Made by a program: the position numbers and the translations under genes. The notes below the pieces were generated by a model, which was not told the origin of the DNA, made no database searches, and worked only from the letters and a program-made list of their open reading frames with translations. A stretch of 64,000 nt of DNA from Bradyrhizobium sp. 139 (GTDB lineage Bacteria > Pseudomonadota > Alphaproteobacteria > Rhizobiales > Xanthobacteraceae), in assembly GCF_023074175.1 (NCBI RefSeq), contig NZ_JADPKS010000008.1, forward strand, positions 62,001-126,000, written 5' to 3'. Shown here piece by piece: positions 35,606 through 45,062 of this stretch. Position 1 is the first letter of the stretch. Every line of letters begins with the position of its first letter.

Positions 35606-35632
35606 AGCCTCCGGCAATCCCAGGGCGGTTCA
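35606..35632 (-). repeat. Right inverted repeat of the IS3-family element
   Basis: The reverse complement reads TGAACCGCCCTGGGATTGCC, pairing with the left end at 34387-34413. Confidence 0.85.
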
Positions 35633-36062
35633 CTCTGATTCTGTCCCAGAGTGCTCAGACTAGGCGGATCACTACTGATGTCAGGGTTTCCGGGGCGGCT
35701 AGGCTCATGGTCTCAGGATGTCGCGCACTTGTTGCGTGACTTGCTCCGCGGCAAGGCTCGTTGCCGTCCCTTTTCCTTCGCTAGCTCCCGCAACTTGCCC
35801 AACAGAAATCGGCGTGCGCCGTTGCTGACAACGTGCAATCCGCTGTTACGAGCCGTAAGATGGAATCGTCTTTCTCCAACCTGCCGATAACAAATCGAGC
35901 GCGACTGCACCGGTGATATAGTGTCGTTCTCATTGATAAAAGTCTCCTTTGCGAGACGGCGGAATGCCATCTTCAGAGACTATTTATCGGCCGGTTTAAA
36001 TCGAGCTCGCCCTCCCCTGCCGCGACTGGCGTTCATCGAGGTCCTATGTTCAGGCACGGTCA
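35633..36062. other. Region without a firm gene between IS element and 36063 gene
   Basis: No family-level coding signal was found. Two weak minus-strand candidates exist: an 85-codon frame at 35713-35970, and a 50-codon frame at 35781-35933 whose ATG has an AAGGAG site 10 bases upstream. Neither resembles a known family, and both are arginine- or cysteine-rich in the manner of chance frames. The shorter one has the better ribosome site. Confidence 0.3.
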
Positions 36063-36566
36063 TCAGTTCAGCTTGAAAAACGTCTGCCCCAATCGCTCCT
36101 TCAGTGTTTCCAAGAACGACATTCTCGTATCAGGCGCCGTAACTTGCGCTCCTGCCGCGGGTACGGGCACAATATTCAACGGCTTCGCTGCTCGATGGTT
36201 AGCGACGTTTTTCGCAGGATCACGTTTTGCCGTATGCTTCGGCTTCGGGACCTCGCCGCCTAATTTCGGAGCGGCCGGATTCGCGCTGACTTCGACTTCA
36301 GCAAATGCGCTCTGCAGTAGCTGAGCAGATTGCACCGACATTGCCAATGGAGAAGCACTGATGTTCGACGGAGGCACAATAGTCGGCAAGCTGGTGTCGA
36401 TTATTACCCGTTCAGGTGCCCGCTCGGCTGAGCTGATCCTGATGACCGCTCGTTCTACGTCGCTGCCACCCAGTCCCATCGCGTGCTGCGGGAAGCACCA
36501 GCCAATTGCTATCAGCAACAGGACGAGAGCGCTTCCGACAAACCCGAAATATTTCATCAAAGGCAT
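36063..36566 (-). CDS. Small exported/membrane-anchored hypothetical protein
   Basis: A 167-residue protein of no recognised family. The N-terminus (MPLMKYFGFVGSALVLLLIAIGW) is a signal peptide or membrane anchor. The rest is low-complexity, rich in Pro, Ala and Ser, with a basic stretch KPKHTAKRDPAKNVANHRAAK near 110-130, and ends in LETLKERLGQTFFKLN. GGAGG precedes ATG 36566 by 8 bp, which supports translation. The layout fits a periplasmic protein tethered to the inner membrane. Proteins of this style are common and uncharacterised in Bradyrhizobium, by general recollection only. Confidence 0.65.
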   Translation of the reverse strand: MPLMKYFGFVGSALVLLLIAIGWCFPQHAMGLGGSDVERAVIRISSAERAPERVIIDTSLPTIVPPSNISASPLAMSVQSAQLLQSAFAEVEVSANPAAPKLGGEVPKPKHTAKRDPAKNVANHRAAKPLNIVPVPAAGAQVTAPDTRMSFLETLKERLGQTFFKLN

Positions 36567-36822
36567 AGGCCGCCTCCGTTTGGCGACGACCTTGAGACCG
36601 GATTGTTAGCAGATCCTTAAAGATAGATTAAAGCTGAAAACTTGGTTATCGCGCTGCTGCGATGCGGCAGTGCGCTATGTCGGCCAGCGATCCGACACCG
36701 GCCTGTAACTGTCCGGACGGCAAGCGGCGGGCGCCGTCGAAAGGCCGCCGATAGTGGTGATGCGGCCATCGGCGAGCACAGCGTGCCCGCCCGTTGCCGC
36801 CAGGATGTCAGATTGGGCATTC

Positions 36823-37458
36823 TCAGTAGAGCCTCGTACGGTACGCTTCTTCCATCGTCTTCTCGGCCTCGGCGACCTCGATGGCAGCGGTTTGCTCGGC
36901 GATGATGCGGCCGAGCGTCGGAAAGCTGTTGCGCTCGACCTGCGCCGCCGGATTCCACAGCTTTGCGCGCATCAGCGCCTTGCCGCAGTGGAAATAGGTT
37001 TCCTCGACACGGATCTTCAGCCCGATGATCGGAACGACGTTCTGCACGGCGAGCGGCGACAGCAGCTCGGCATCCTGCGAGATTTCGGCGCGGCCGTTGA
37101 CGCGCAGGGTTTCGTTGATCCCGGGCACCAGGAAGATCAGGCCGATCCCGGGCGAGGCGATAATATTGCCGAAGGTGTCGACACGGTTGTTGCCGCGCCG
37201 GTCGGGGATCAGCAGCGTCTTTTCATCGAGCACGGCGACGAAGCCCGGCACGTCACCGCGGGGGCTTGCGTCGGCGTGGCCGTTGCCGTCGCTGGTGGCA
37301 AGAACGAGGAACGGCGACAGCGCGATGAAGTCGCGGCAGAACTTGTCAAGATGGTAGAGAACCTTCTTCTCCGCAAGCGGGCTGAGCTGCCCGAAATGCG
37401 CGCGCAGATCCTCCTGCGACTTGACCGGCGGCTTGCCGCCTGCACCCTGGCTGTTCAT
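36823..37458 (-). CDS. Pyridoxamine 5'-phosphate oxidase-fold FMN protein (MSMEG_1061-like)
   Basis: A 211-residue split-barrel flavoprotein. The core LVLATSDGNGHADASPRGD (about 52-70) followed by LLIPDRRGNNRVDTFGNI is typical of PPOX proteins that bind FMN or F420, and the late YFHCGKALMRAKLW segment is typical of the MSMEG_1061 branch. The start at 37458 (MNSQGAGGK) has a GGGAGG site 7 bp upstream; longer upstream frames are shadows. It lies 35 bp after the M20 deacylase and is the last gene of the dipeptide-type importer operon. The substrate reduced or oxidised is not known. Confidence 0.85.
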   Translation of the reverse strand: MNSQGAGGKPPVKSQEDLRAHFGQLSPLAEKKVLYHLDKFCRDFIALSPFLVLATSDGNGHADASPRGDVPGFVAVLDEKTLLIPDRRGNNRVDTFGNIIASPGIGLIFLVPGINETLRVNGRAEISQDAELLSPLAVQNVVPIIGLKIRVEETYFHCGKALMRAKLWNPAAQVERNSFPTLGRIIAEQTAAIEVAEAEKTMEEAYRTRLY

Positions 37459-37493
37459 TCGCGAACCTCCCTTTTTGAGTTTCCTTCCTTGAA

Positions 37494-38789
37494 CTACTTG
37501 GCCTCGATGCCGCACCAACTCGCGGTGAACAGCGCGAGCGCCTTGGTGACCCGCTTCACCGAAGCGAGATCGACGCGCTCGTTGAAGCCGTGTGCGCCTT
37601 CCATCTTGGCACCGAAGCAGAAGGCGGGAACGCCGAAGTCGAGCCCATAAAAGCGTGCGTCGGTCAGCGCGGTGGACGAAAAATCCGTCAGCCTGCGGCC
37701 GAACACACGCTCGTAGACCGAAGCCAGCACGGCTTCGCTCTCCTGAATCTCCGTCGCCTCGTAGCCCGGCGATAGGAAACCCGACCAGACGATCTCCGGC
37801 GGGTTGTTGGCGAGGAACGGATGCGAACGCGCCGCCTTTGCAACGAAATCCACGATCTCGGCTTGGGCGTCCGCGATCTTCCAGCCGGGCAGCACGCCGA
37901 TGCGGCAATCGACGTCGCACCAGGCGGGAACGCTGGAGGCCCAGTCACCGCCCTTGATGATGCCCGGATTGAAATTGAGCGGATGATCGACCGACTTGAA
38001 GGAGGGGTGCGTCTTGGCGCGCTCGTTCCACTCGGCTTCGAGACCTTCGAGCTTCTGAATCAGATGAATGGCGGCCTTGATCGCATTCGAGCCGGTGCCG
38101 GCGCGCGCGACATGGACGGGTATTCCGCGCACCTTCAGCCGGAACCAGATCACCCCGACCTGGGCCCGCATCAGTTTTTCGTCGGTCGGCTCCGGCAGGA
38201 TGCAGGCATCGGCGCGGTAGCCGCGCTGGAGCGTCGAGAGCGCGCCGAGACCGGTGCTCTCCTCCTCGATCACCGATTGCAGGTGAATGCGGCCCTTGGG
38301 CTTGTAGCCCGCGGCCTCGATCGCATCGAGCGCGTAGAGCGCCGAGATGGTGCCCGACTTCATGTCGCCGGCGCCACGGCCATAGAGCCAGCCATTCTCG
38401 ACCACGGGCTGGAACGGCGGCCGCTTCCACATGTCGAGAGGACCGGCAGGTACCACGTCGCAATGACCTTGGAGGATCAGCGAGCGCCCCTCTTCCTTCG
38501 CCGGCCGGTAGGTCCCGACGACGGAGCGTGCACGCGAAAAATCGGTCTCGACCGGGCCGTAGCCGGGCAGCGTCTTGAGATCGTCCTGATTGATGACCCA
38601 GTCGTCGACCTCATAGCCGCGCTCGCGCAGGAGTTTTGCGAACATGTCCTGGCAGGGCGCTTCGGCCGCGCGCGTGCTCGGGATGGCCGTAAACGCGATC
38701 GTGGTGTCGATCTGCCGGTCAAAGGCGGCATCCACGGCGGCCTCGATGCGCTCACGCGCGCCGGCTGGAAGGGGAACGCGGTCGGTCAT
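37494..38789 (-). CDS. M20 family deacylase/peptidase (ArgE/DapE type)
   Basis: A 431-residue cytoplasmic metallohydrolase that removes acyl or amino-acid groups from amide-linked substrates. Metal ligands and catalytic residues are visible in LQGHCDVVPAG, GRGAGDMKSG, VIEEESTGLGAL, and late GAHGFNERVD. The start overlaps the ATPase stop by 4 bp (ATGA), so it is coupled to the transporter. It probably cleaves the imported N-acyl amino acid, dipeptide or similar compound. Confidence 0.92.
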   Translation of the reverse strand: MTDRVPLPAGARERIEAAVDAAFDRQIDTTIAFTAIPSTRAAEAPCQDMFAKLLRERGYEVDDWVINQDDLKTLPGYGPVETDFSRARSVVGTYRPAKEEGRSLILQGHCDVVPAGPLDMWKRPPFQPVVENGWLYGRGAGDMKSGTISALYALDAIEAAGYKPKGRIHLQSVIEEESTGLGALSTLQRGYRADACILPEPTDEKLMRAQVGVIWFRLKVRGIPVHVARAGTGSNAIKAAIHLIQKLEGLEAEWNERAKTHPSFKSVDHPLNFNPGIIKGGDWASSVPAWCDVDCRIGVLPGWKIADAQAEIVDFVAKAARSHPFLANNPPEIVWSGFLSPGYEATEIQESEAVLASVYERVFGRRLTDFSSTALTDARFYGLDFGVPAFCFGAKMEGAHGFNERVDLASVKRVTKALALFTASWCGIEAK

Positions 38790-40474
38790 GAACTCATCCT
38801 TGCTGTCGGAATTTTGCCGGCCGCGCTCGCAAAGCCCGGCTGATCGAAAAAGTCGCGGCCCGGGATCGCATCGAGCAGGTCGCGGGTGTAGGCCGCCTGC
38901 GGCGCGGTGAATACGTCGGCGGTCGCGCCCTCCTCCACGATGCGGCCCTTCCGGAGCACGATGACCCGGTCGGCGATCTCGGCGGCGATACGCAGATCAT
39001 GGGTGATGAAGATCATCGCGAGCTTCATCTCCTGACGCAGCTCGGCGAGCAGCGCCAGCACCTGGGCCTGCACGGAGACGTCGAGCGCGGACACCGCCTC
39101 GTCGGCGATCAGCACGCGCGGCTTGAGCGCCAGCGCCCGCGCGATGCAGATGCGCTGGCGCTGGCCGCCGGAGAATTCGTGGGGGTAGCGATCGGCGGCG
39201 ACCACGTTCAGGCCGACGCGGACCAGCAGCTTCTTCGCCTGCTCCATCGCTTCCGCGCGCGACGTGCCATAGGCCATGGGGCCGCGCGCAATGGCATCGC
39301 CGACCTTCTGGCGGGGATCGAGGCTGGCAAACGGATCCTGGAACACGATCTGGAGCTGTTTTCGCGCCTGGCGCAGCGCCTCGCCGCGCAGCTGACGCAA
39401 ATCCTGACCATTGAAACGGATGGCGCCGCCGTCGGGTTCGGTCAGCCGCATGATCATGCGGCCGAGCGTCGACTTGCCGGAGCCGGACTCGCCGACCACG
39501 GCGAGCGTCTCGCCCTCGTGCAAGGTCAGCGAGATGCCGTCGGCCGCGACCACCTCGCGCGGCGGCTGCAACCAGCCGCGCTTGACTCGGAAAGTCTTGT
39601 GAAGGCCAACAACCTCCAGCAGCGACTCGGGGCGGATGGTCTTGTGACGGACGTCGTCGAGCCGCGCCTTCGGCACTGCGTCGATCAGCTCGCGGGTGTA
39701 GGCTTCCTTCGGATGGCGCAGGACTTCCTCGACCGTGCCCTGCTCCACCACCTTGCCGTGACGCAGCACCACGACGCGGTCTGCGACATCGGCAACCACG
39801 CCGAAGTCGTGGGTGATCAGCAGCACGCCCATGCCGCGGTCGCGGCGGAGATCGTCGATCAAGCGGAGGATCTGGCGCTGGGTCGTGACGTCGAGCGCGG
39901 TGGTCGGCTCGTCCGCGATCAGGAGCGCCGGCCGGTTCGCCATCGCCATCGCGATCATGACCCGCTGGCGCTGGCCGCCGGAGAGCTCGAATGGATAGCT
40001 TTTTTCGAGCAGCTTTGGATTGGGCAGACCCACTTGCGTGAAGAGCTGCTGCACGCGCTCATGCACCTCGGCCGCCGATGGCGTCGGCCGCTGGTGGGAG
40101 AGGATCATCTCCTCGATCTGCTTGCCGACGCGCTTGAGCGGATTGAGCGAGGACAACGGCTCCTGAAAAATCATCGCGGCCTCGCCGCCGCGCAGGCGAC
40201 GCAGCGCGCGGCGGTCGAGCTTGGTCGGATTCTGCCTCGCAACGGTCACAGCGCCCGAGGCGACGGCTATGCTCTTCGGCAGCAGCGACAGCACCGCATG
40301 CGCGATCATCGACTTGCCCGAGCCGGACTCGCCGACGAGGCAGACGACCTCGTTCGGCTTGACATCGAAGGAGACGTTCTCGACCGCGAAGGGACGATCG
40401 CCGCCTTCAGGCAGTGCGATCGAGAGGTTTTCGGCCGACAGAACAGGGACCTTGGCCTGCATGGCTTCGTTCAT
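38786..40474 (-). CDS. Fused ABC ATPase, DppD-DppF/GsiA type
   Basis: A 562-residue protein with two ATPase halves in one chain. The first has GESGSGKSM and LSGGQRQRVMIAMAM, the second GESGSGKST and FSGGQRQRICIARAL, with Walker B LLIADEPTTALD and VLIADEAVSALD. In the second half the usual glutamate-proline is glutamate-alanine (DEA), still with the catalytic glutamate. The start at 40474 overlaps the permease stop (ATGA); the upstream extension is a shadow. It powers the Dpp/Opp-type importer. Confidence 0.92.
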   Translation of the reverse strand: MNEAMQAKVPVLSAENLSIALPEGGDRPFAVENVSFDVKPNEVVCLVGESGSGKSMIAHAVLSLLPKSIAVASGAVTVARQNPTKLDRRALRRLRGGEAAMIFQEPLSSLNPLKRVGKQIEEMILSHQRPTPSAAEVHERVQQLFTQVGLPNPKLLEKSYPFELSGGQRQRVMIAMAMANRPALLIADEPTTALDVTTQRQILRLIDDLRRDRGMGVLLITHDFGVVADVADRVVVLRHGKVVEQGTVEEVLRHPKEAYTRELIDAVPKARLDDVRHKTIRPESLLEVVGLHKTFRVKRGWLQPPREVVAADGISLTLHEGETLAVVGESGSGKSTLGRMIMRLTEPDGGAIRFNGQDLRQLRGEALRQARKQLQIVFQDPFASLDPRQKVGDAIARGPMAYGTSRAEAMEQAKKLLVRVGLNVVAADRYPHEFSGGQRQRICIARALALKPRVLIADEAVSALDVSVQAQVLALLAELRQEMKLAMIFITHDLRIAAEIADRVIVLRKGRIVEEGATADVFTAPQAAYTRDLLDAIPGRDFFDQPGFASAAGKIPTARMSS

Positions 40475-41304
40475 GACCGGCGCCTCGACACACGCGGGTT
40501 GAGGACGTCGGATAACCCTTCTCCGAACAGATTGATCGCGAGTACGGTGATGAGAATGGCGAGTCCGGGAAACACGCTCATCCACCAGGCATTGCGGATC
40601 ACCGTACGGCCGGCGCCGATCATGAACCCCCAGGACATCAGATTGGGGTCGCCGAGCCCCATGAAGGACAGCGCGCTTTCGAGCAGGATCGCGGTTGCGA
40701 CCGTCAGCGAGGTCACGACCAGTATCGGCGAGATCGCATTGGGCAGGATGTGGCCGAGCACGATGCGCAAGGTGCCCTCGCCCTGGCACAGTGCCGCCTC
40801 GACGAACTCCCGGTTACGCAGTCGCAGGAACTCGGCGCGGGTGAGGCGCGCCAGCGGCGGCCAGCTCACCGCGCCGATGGTCAGGATGATCGTGAGCAAC
40901 GACGGATTAAAGGTCGCAACCAAGAGGATCGCGAGCACGAAGGCGGGGATGGTCTGGAACAGCTCCGTCATCCGCATCAGCACCAGATCGATCTTGCCGC
41001 CGAAATAGCCGGAGATCGCGCCGATCGTGACGCCGATCACCATCGCCGCTATGGCCGAGGCGATGCCGATCACGAGCGAGACGCGCGCGCCATAGGCGAC
41101 GCCGGCCGCAACATCGCGGCCAAGCGTGTCGCCGCCCAGCAGCAGCCCGTCCTCGCCGGGCGGCGTGAAGGGCGCACTCACCATTTCCCAGGGCGAGACC
41201 GGGAAGACGATGGGTGCGATGATCGCCGTGATCACGACGATGAGCAGCACGACGAGGCCGACCATGCCTGAGGGATGACGCAGGAAGGCGCGGACCGCAT
41301 CCAT
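40471..41304 (-). CDS. ABC dipeptide-type permease, DppC
   Basis: A 277-residue permease with six spans. The DppC/OppC N-terminal signature FLRHPSGMVGLVVLLIVVIT and the periplasmic HPLGTD-like segment LLGGDTLGRDVAAGVAYGAR are visible; the EAA-type loop reads EAALCQGEGTLRIVLGHILP. ATG 41304 shares one base with the DppB stop (TGATG). It overlaps the ATPase start by 4 bp. Confidence 0.92.
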   Translation of the reverse strand: MDAVRAFLRHPSGMVGLVVLLIVVITAIIAPIVFPVSPWEMVSAPFTPPGEDGLLLGGDTLGRDVAAGVAYGARVSLVIGIASAIAAMVIGVTIGAISGYFGGKIDLVLMRMTELFQTIPAFVLAILLVATFNPSLLTIILTIGAVSWPPLARLTRAEFLRLRNREFVEAALCQGEGTLRIVLGHILPNAISPILVVTSLTVATAILLESALSFMGLGDPNLMSWGFMIGAGRTVIRNAWWMSVFPGLAILITVLAINLFGEGLSDVLNPRVSRRRS

Positions 41305-42305
41305 CACGCTGCTCCCGTCGTCATGCGCGGGTCGATCAACTTGTAGATCAGGTCGGTCAGGAGATTGAGGACGATGACGACGATCGACAGGATCAGGAAG
41401 ATGCCGAGCAGCACGGGATAGTCGCGCTGAAGCAGCGCGTCGAAGGTGAGCCGCCCGAGGCCCGGCCAGGCGAACACGGTCTCGATGACGACGGCCCCGC
41501 CGACCAGCGCACCGGCCTGCATGCCAGCCACGGTGACGACCGGCACCAGCGCGTTGCGCAGCATGTGGCCGAGAACGATGCTCGGGCCGGACAGGCCCTT
41601 GGCGCGCGCGGTCTTGATAAAATCCTGCTGGGCAACCTCGATGATCGAGGAGCGCATCAGCCGAGCATAGATCGCCAGATAGATCGCCGCCAGTGAGGTC
41701 ACCGGCATGATCATATGCTGGGCAATATCGAGCACACGCTCCAGCGGCGAGAGCTTGACGTTGATGGTCTCGTAGCCGAATGGCGGCAGCCAGCCGAGCG
41801 TGACCGAGAAGACCAAGACGAGCATCAGCCCGAGCCAGAACACGGGCGTCGCGTAAAGCACCAGCGACAGCACGGTGAAGACCGTGTCGAGCACACTGCC
41901 GGCTGCCAGACCCGCAAGTGCGCCCAGCGTCGTGCCGATCAGCAGCGCAAGGCAGAAGGCGGTCACCGTCAGCAGCAGCGTCGCCGGAAGGCGTTCGAGA
42001 ATGAGATCGACCACCGCACGGCGCTGGCGATAGGAATAGCCGAGATCAAGCGTGATCACGCGGCCGAGATAGCTCGCGAGCTGCACGGCGTAGGGCTTGT
42101 CAAGCCCATATTCTTTCCGCAGATCGTCCAGCAGCTTTGGATCGGACGCGCCGGACTGTCCCGCCATGACCTGCGCGGGGTCGCCGGGGGCGGCCCGCAC
42201 CAGCACGAAATTGAAGGTGGCGATGACGAGGATGACGGCGACGAGCTGGGCGATCCGGCTCAGCGCCATCAGCCCGACCGTCGCCGCGCTGCCGGGACGG
42301 ATCAC
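41304..42305 (-). CDS. ABC dipeptide-type permease, DppB
   Basis: A permease of 333 residues if started at GTG 42305, whose GTGA overlaps the receptor stop, or 321 if started at ATG 42269 (MALSRIAQLV), which fits the usual distance to the APGDPA motif. The loop KTARAKGLSGPSIVLGHMLR and the NALVPVVTVAGMQAG segment are family hallmarks. It makes the channel with DppC. Confidence 0.92.
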   Translation of the reverse strand: MIRPGSAATVGLMALSRIAQLVAVILVIATFNFVLVRAAPGDPAQVMAGQSGASDPKLLDDLRKEYGLDKPYAVQLASYLGRVITLDLGYSYRQRRAVVDLILERLPATLLLTVTAFCLALLIGTTLGALAGLAAGSVLDTVFTVLSLVLYATPVFWLGLMLVLVFSVTLGWLPPFGYETINVKLSPLERVLDIAQHMIMPVTSLAAIYLAIYARLMRSSIIEVAQQDFIKTARAKGLSGPSIVLGHMLRNALVPVVTVAGMQAGALVGGAVVIETVFAWPGLGRLTFDALLQRDYPVLLGIFLILSIVVIVLNLLTDLIYKLIDPRMTTGAA

Positions 42306-43879
42306 GATTTGTAGACCGACCCGAAGGTTTCGTGCGAACCGATGCCGGTCGACACGATGTTCTTGAACGCCTTGTCGTAGATGACGGGATATTCGAGCTC
42401 CAGCGTCCAGGCGACCGGCACGTCCTCGACCAGGATCTGCTGCACCTTGGAATAGAGCTCCTGGCGCTTGGCCTCGTCGAGCGTGACCGCGGCCTCGTCG
42501 AACAGCTTGTCGACCTCAGGGTTGGAATAACCCTCCGTGTTCGAGAACAAAATGCCCTTCTTGATGTTCGACGAGACATAGGTGCGGGAGACGCCGAGCG
42601 CGGGATCGCCGAGCTGGTAAAGCAGGTTCTGGGTCATCTCGTAGTCCCAGTTGCCGACCTTCTCGGCCCACCCTGCCATATCGGTGCCGACCAAAACGAG
42701 ATCGATACCGACGCGGGCAAAGCTCTGGCGGAAGAATTCGCCGGCGCGCTGATAGGATTCGCCGTAGGGCGGCACGACATATTTGATCTCGGCCCGCTTG
42801 CCGTTGGCATCGGGCTTCAACCCCATCTCGTCGAGCAGCGCCTTGGCCTTGTCGACCGAGAACTCGTAGCGCTTGACCTTGCCGTCATAGAACTTCGTCT
42901 TGGACGAGATCGGGCCGGTTGCGACCTTGGCATTGCCGAAATAGACGCGCTTTGCGAGCGCATCGCGGTCGATCAGGTGCATCACCGCCTGGCGGAAGCG
43001 CTTGTCGTTCATCGGCGCGATGCGGTTGTTCATCTCGAGCCATTGATGCGGCGCGAAATATTCATAGCCCTTGGTGGTGACCTCGAGATTCTTCTGCGCC
43101 CTGAAACGCTGCACGTCGAAGAACTCGACGTCGGTCCACTGCACGAGTTGCACCGTGCCGTTCTCGAGCGCCAGCGCGCGCGAGGCCGAATCCGGGATGA
43201 TCCGGTAGATGATCTCGTCGAGATACGGCTGGTTCTTGAGATAGTAGCCCTCGTGCCGCACCAGATGCACGTGCGAGCCGCGCACCCACTCCTTCAGCTT
43301 GAACGGGCCGGTGCCGATCGCCTTGTCGTTGAGCGGGTTCTTGCGGAAATCGGTACCTTCATAGATGTGCTTGGGCAGGATTGGCGCCGAGGTGCAGTCG
43401 AAGCAGCCGAGGAACGGTGCGAAGGGCTGCTTGAGCTTGAACACGACGGTGAGCGGATCGGGCGCTTCGGCCGAGGCGACGCGTGCAAAATTCTGCCGCG
43501 CGCGCGGATGCGTCTCGGTCAGCACCTTCATGCAGCTGAACACGACATCCTCGGACGTCATCGGCTTGCCGTCGTGGAAGGTGATGTTGGGGAACAGCTT
43601 GAACGTATAGGTCAGGCCGTCGGGCGAAATCTCCCAGGACTGCGCCATGCCGGGCATCGGCTTCAAATCGGCGCTGTACTTCAGAAGGCTCTCGTAGATC
43701 TTGCCGCCGAGCGTCAGCGTCGGCTGCTGCTGGTTGAAGGCGGTCACCAGCAGCGGCGGCTCGGGCTGGATGATGGTGTTCAGCGTTCCACCGCGAGTCT
43801 GGCCAGCTGCGCGCGTGATGCCGAACGGGATGGCGGCGCTGGCGGCCAGCATGGCCTGGGTGAATTCGCGTCTGTTCAT
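42302..43879 (-). CDS. Extracellular solute-binding protein family 5 (DppA/OppA type)
   Basis: A 525-residue periplasmic receptor. It has a signal peptide with a Tat-like start (MNRREFTQAMLAASAAIPFG). Family landmarks are MAQSWEISPDGLTYTFKLFP near 85 and ITFHDGKPMTSEDVVFS near 107. Family 5 proteins bind oligopeptides, opines, nickel-chelates or glycosides. The linked M20 deacylase argues for an amide-bonded compound. The start at 43879 is chosen over a longer frame because the signal peptide begins there. Confidence 0.9.
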   Translation of the reverse strand: MNRREFTQAMLAASAAIPFGITRAAGQTRGGTLNTIIQPEPPLLVTAFNQQQPTLTLGGKIYESLLKYSADLKPMPGMAQSWEISPDGLTYTFKLFPNITFHDGKPMTSEDVVFSCMKVLTETHPRARQNFARVASAEAPDPLTVVFKLKQPFAPFLGCFDCTSAPILPKHIYEGTDFRKNPLNDKAIGTGPFKLKEWVRGSHVHLVRHEGYYLKNQPYLDEIIYRIIPDSASRALALENGTVQLVQWTDVEFFDVQRFRAQKNLEVTTKGYEYFAPHQWLEMNNRIAPMNDKRFRQAVMHLIDRDALAKRVYFGNAKVATGPISSKTKFYDGKVKRYEFSVDKAKALLDEMGLKPDANGKRAEIKYVVPPYGESYQRAGEFFRQSFARVGIDLVLVGTDMAGWAEKVGNWDYEMTQNLLYQLGDPALGVSRTYVSSNIKKGILFSNTEGYSNPEVDKLFDEAAVTLDEAKRQELYSKVQQILVEDVPVAWTLELEYPVIYDKAFKNIVSTGIGSHETFGSVYKS

Positions 43880-44091
43880 CGAGCTCTCCGTGGCCGCATA
43901 TCGACGTGAGATGGAGTTCGCCAAAGCCTCGCATTCAGTTTCTGCGAATGCCATTGGCTGAGCGCATTCTTGCCAAACTTCCTGTCCCGCGCTACCTGAT
44001 CGGGGACAACAATCGTCGCGATCGGGCCATATTGGCCCGGAAGATGCATAAGAGCCTTGCGAAAAGGACCTGATCAAGGAGTTCACGACAC

Positions 44092-44952
44092 GTGAAAGTC
44101 GTAGCGCGGCGAGATGTCACTGGCGAATTGCGTACCTGCAACAAACAGGTGGGCCCGGCGGCTGCAGCAAACTATGCCGGGCATCTTCAGACGATTGCGC
44201 GGCCGGTCGCCGCAATGACCGCAACCTATCCGAACGAGAGCACCAGCACGCGGCACGCGCATCGTCGCGACCAGTTCATCCTTCAGGTCACGGGCGTCAC
44301 GGCGATGATGACCGAGCGCGGTCATTTCGTGGTTCCGCCCGGCCATGGCCTGTGGATTCCGGCTGGCGTGGTGCACCAGTCGCGCGCCTGGGGCGAAGTG
44401 GAGGCGCAGACGATCTATGTCACGCCCGATCGCGAACGGGAATCGTCGGACATGTGCCGCCTGATCCGTGCCTCCTCGCTCGTGGAGGCATTGATGGACG
44501 AGGCAGTGAGCATGCCGGAGACCTACGACCAGAACGGTCGCGACGGCAAGCTTGTCGAACTCCTGCTGACCGAGATCGCGCGCATGCCGGAGGTGACACT
44601 GCACGTGCAGGTGCCGCTGGACCCGCGTCTTGCGGCGATCTGCAAGGCCGTGCTCGGCGACCCCTCCTCGGACCTCACGCTCGACGACTGGGCCGATAAA
44701 TGCAGCCTCAGCCGGCGGACACTGACGCGGCTCTTCCGCCGCGAGACCGGCCAGAGCTTTTCAGTGTGGCGGCAGCGCGTGCGGCTTCTGGAAGCCCTGG
44801 CCCGCCTGGGAGCAGGCGAACCCGTGACTTGCGTCGCGCTGGACGTGGGTTACGACAGCCCGAGCGCTTTCGCTGCCATGTTCAAACGCGAACTCGGCGC
44901 CGCACCGCGGCACTATCTTCGTTGGACCGACCAGGAAGTCGTGCTGCGCTAG
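44092..44952 (+). CDS. AraC family transcriptional regulator (cupin plus HTH)
   Basis: A 286-residue regulator with GTG start 44092 and an AAGGAG site 10 bp upstream. The N-terminal cupin sensor (about 45-115) includes TSTRHAHRRDQFILQ and GLWIPAGVVHQSR. The C-terminal AraC double helix-turn-helix (about 190-280) has DDWADKCSLSRRTLTRLFRR and CVALDVGYDSPSAFAAMFKR. It is divergent from the Dpp-type operon across about 210 bp and probably activates it in response to the imported compound. Confidence 0.92.
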   Translation: MKVVARRDVTGELRTCNKQVGPAAAANYAGHLQTIARPVAAMTATYPNESTSTRHAHRRDQFILQVTGVTAMMTERGHFVVPPGHGLWIPAGVVHQSRAWGEVEAQTIYVTPDRERESSDMCRLIRASSLVEALMDEAVSMPETYDQNGRDGKLVELLLTEIARMPEVTLHVQVPLDPRLAAICKAVLGDPSSDLTLDDWADKCSLSRRTLTRLFRRETGQSFSVWRQRVRLLEALARLGAGEPVTCVALDVGYDSPSAFAAMFKRELGAAPRHYLRWTDQEVVLR

Positions 44953-45008
44953 GCGCTGGCGCTTCGCAGAAATGCGCACGCCGGTCTTCCGGCACACGCG
45001 CTCCGCCA

Positions 45009-45039
45009 CCGGCCTCTGTCCACCCGGTCATGAGGCCGG
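45009..45039. terminator. Possible bidirectional terminator hairpin
   Basis: CCGGCCTC (45009-45016) and GAGGCCGG (45032-45039) form a perfect 8-bp stem between two convergent genes, the AraC gene and the binding-protein gene ending at 45063. No T-run follows on either strand, so it may only assist or be factor-dependent. Confidence 0.3.
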
Positions 45040-45062
45040 CTGGACAGCTCCAGTCACCATCC

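Noticed and set aside
35713..35970. 85-codon minus-strand frame beside the IS element
   Set aside because: No family, basic composition, and a competing frame has the better ribosome site; kept only as a note on the gap.
36680..36815. Minus-strand translation GHAVLADGRITTIGG resembling a kelch/galactose-oxidase repeat
   Set aside because: It is a single short match with no start, signal or neighbouring repeats; it could be a tiny remnant but cannot be supported.
38999..41008. Very long plus-strand frame (about 670 codons) opposite the Dpp-type ATPase and permease
   Set aside because: It is an antisense shadow in high-GC DNA; the minus-strand genes carry all motifs.
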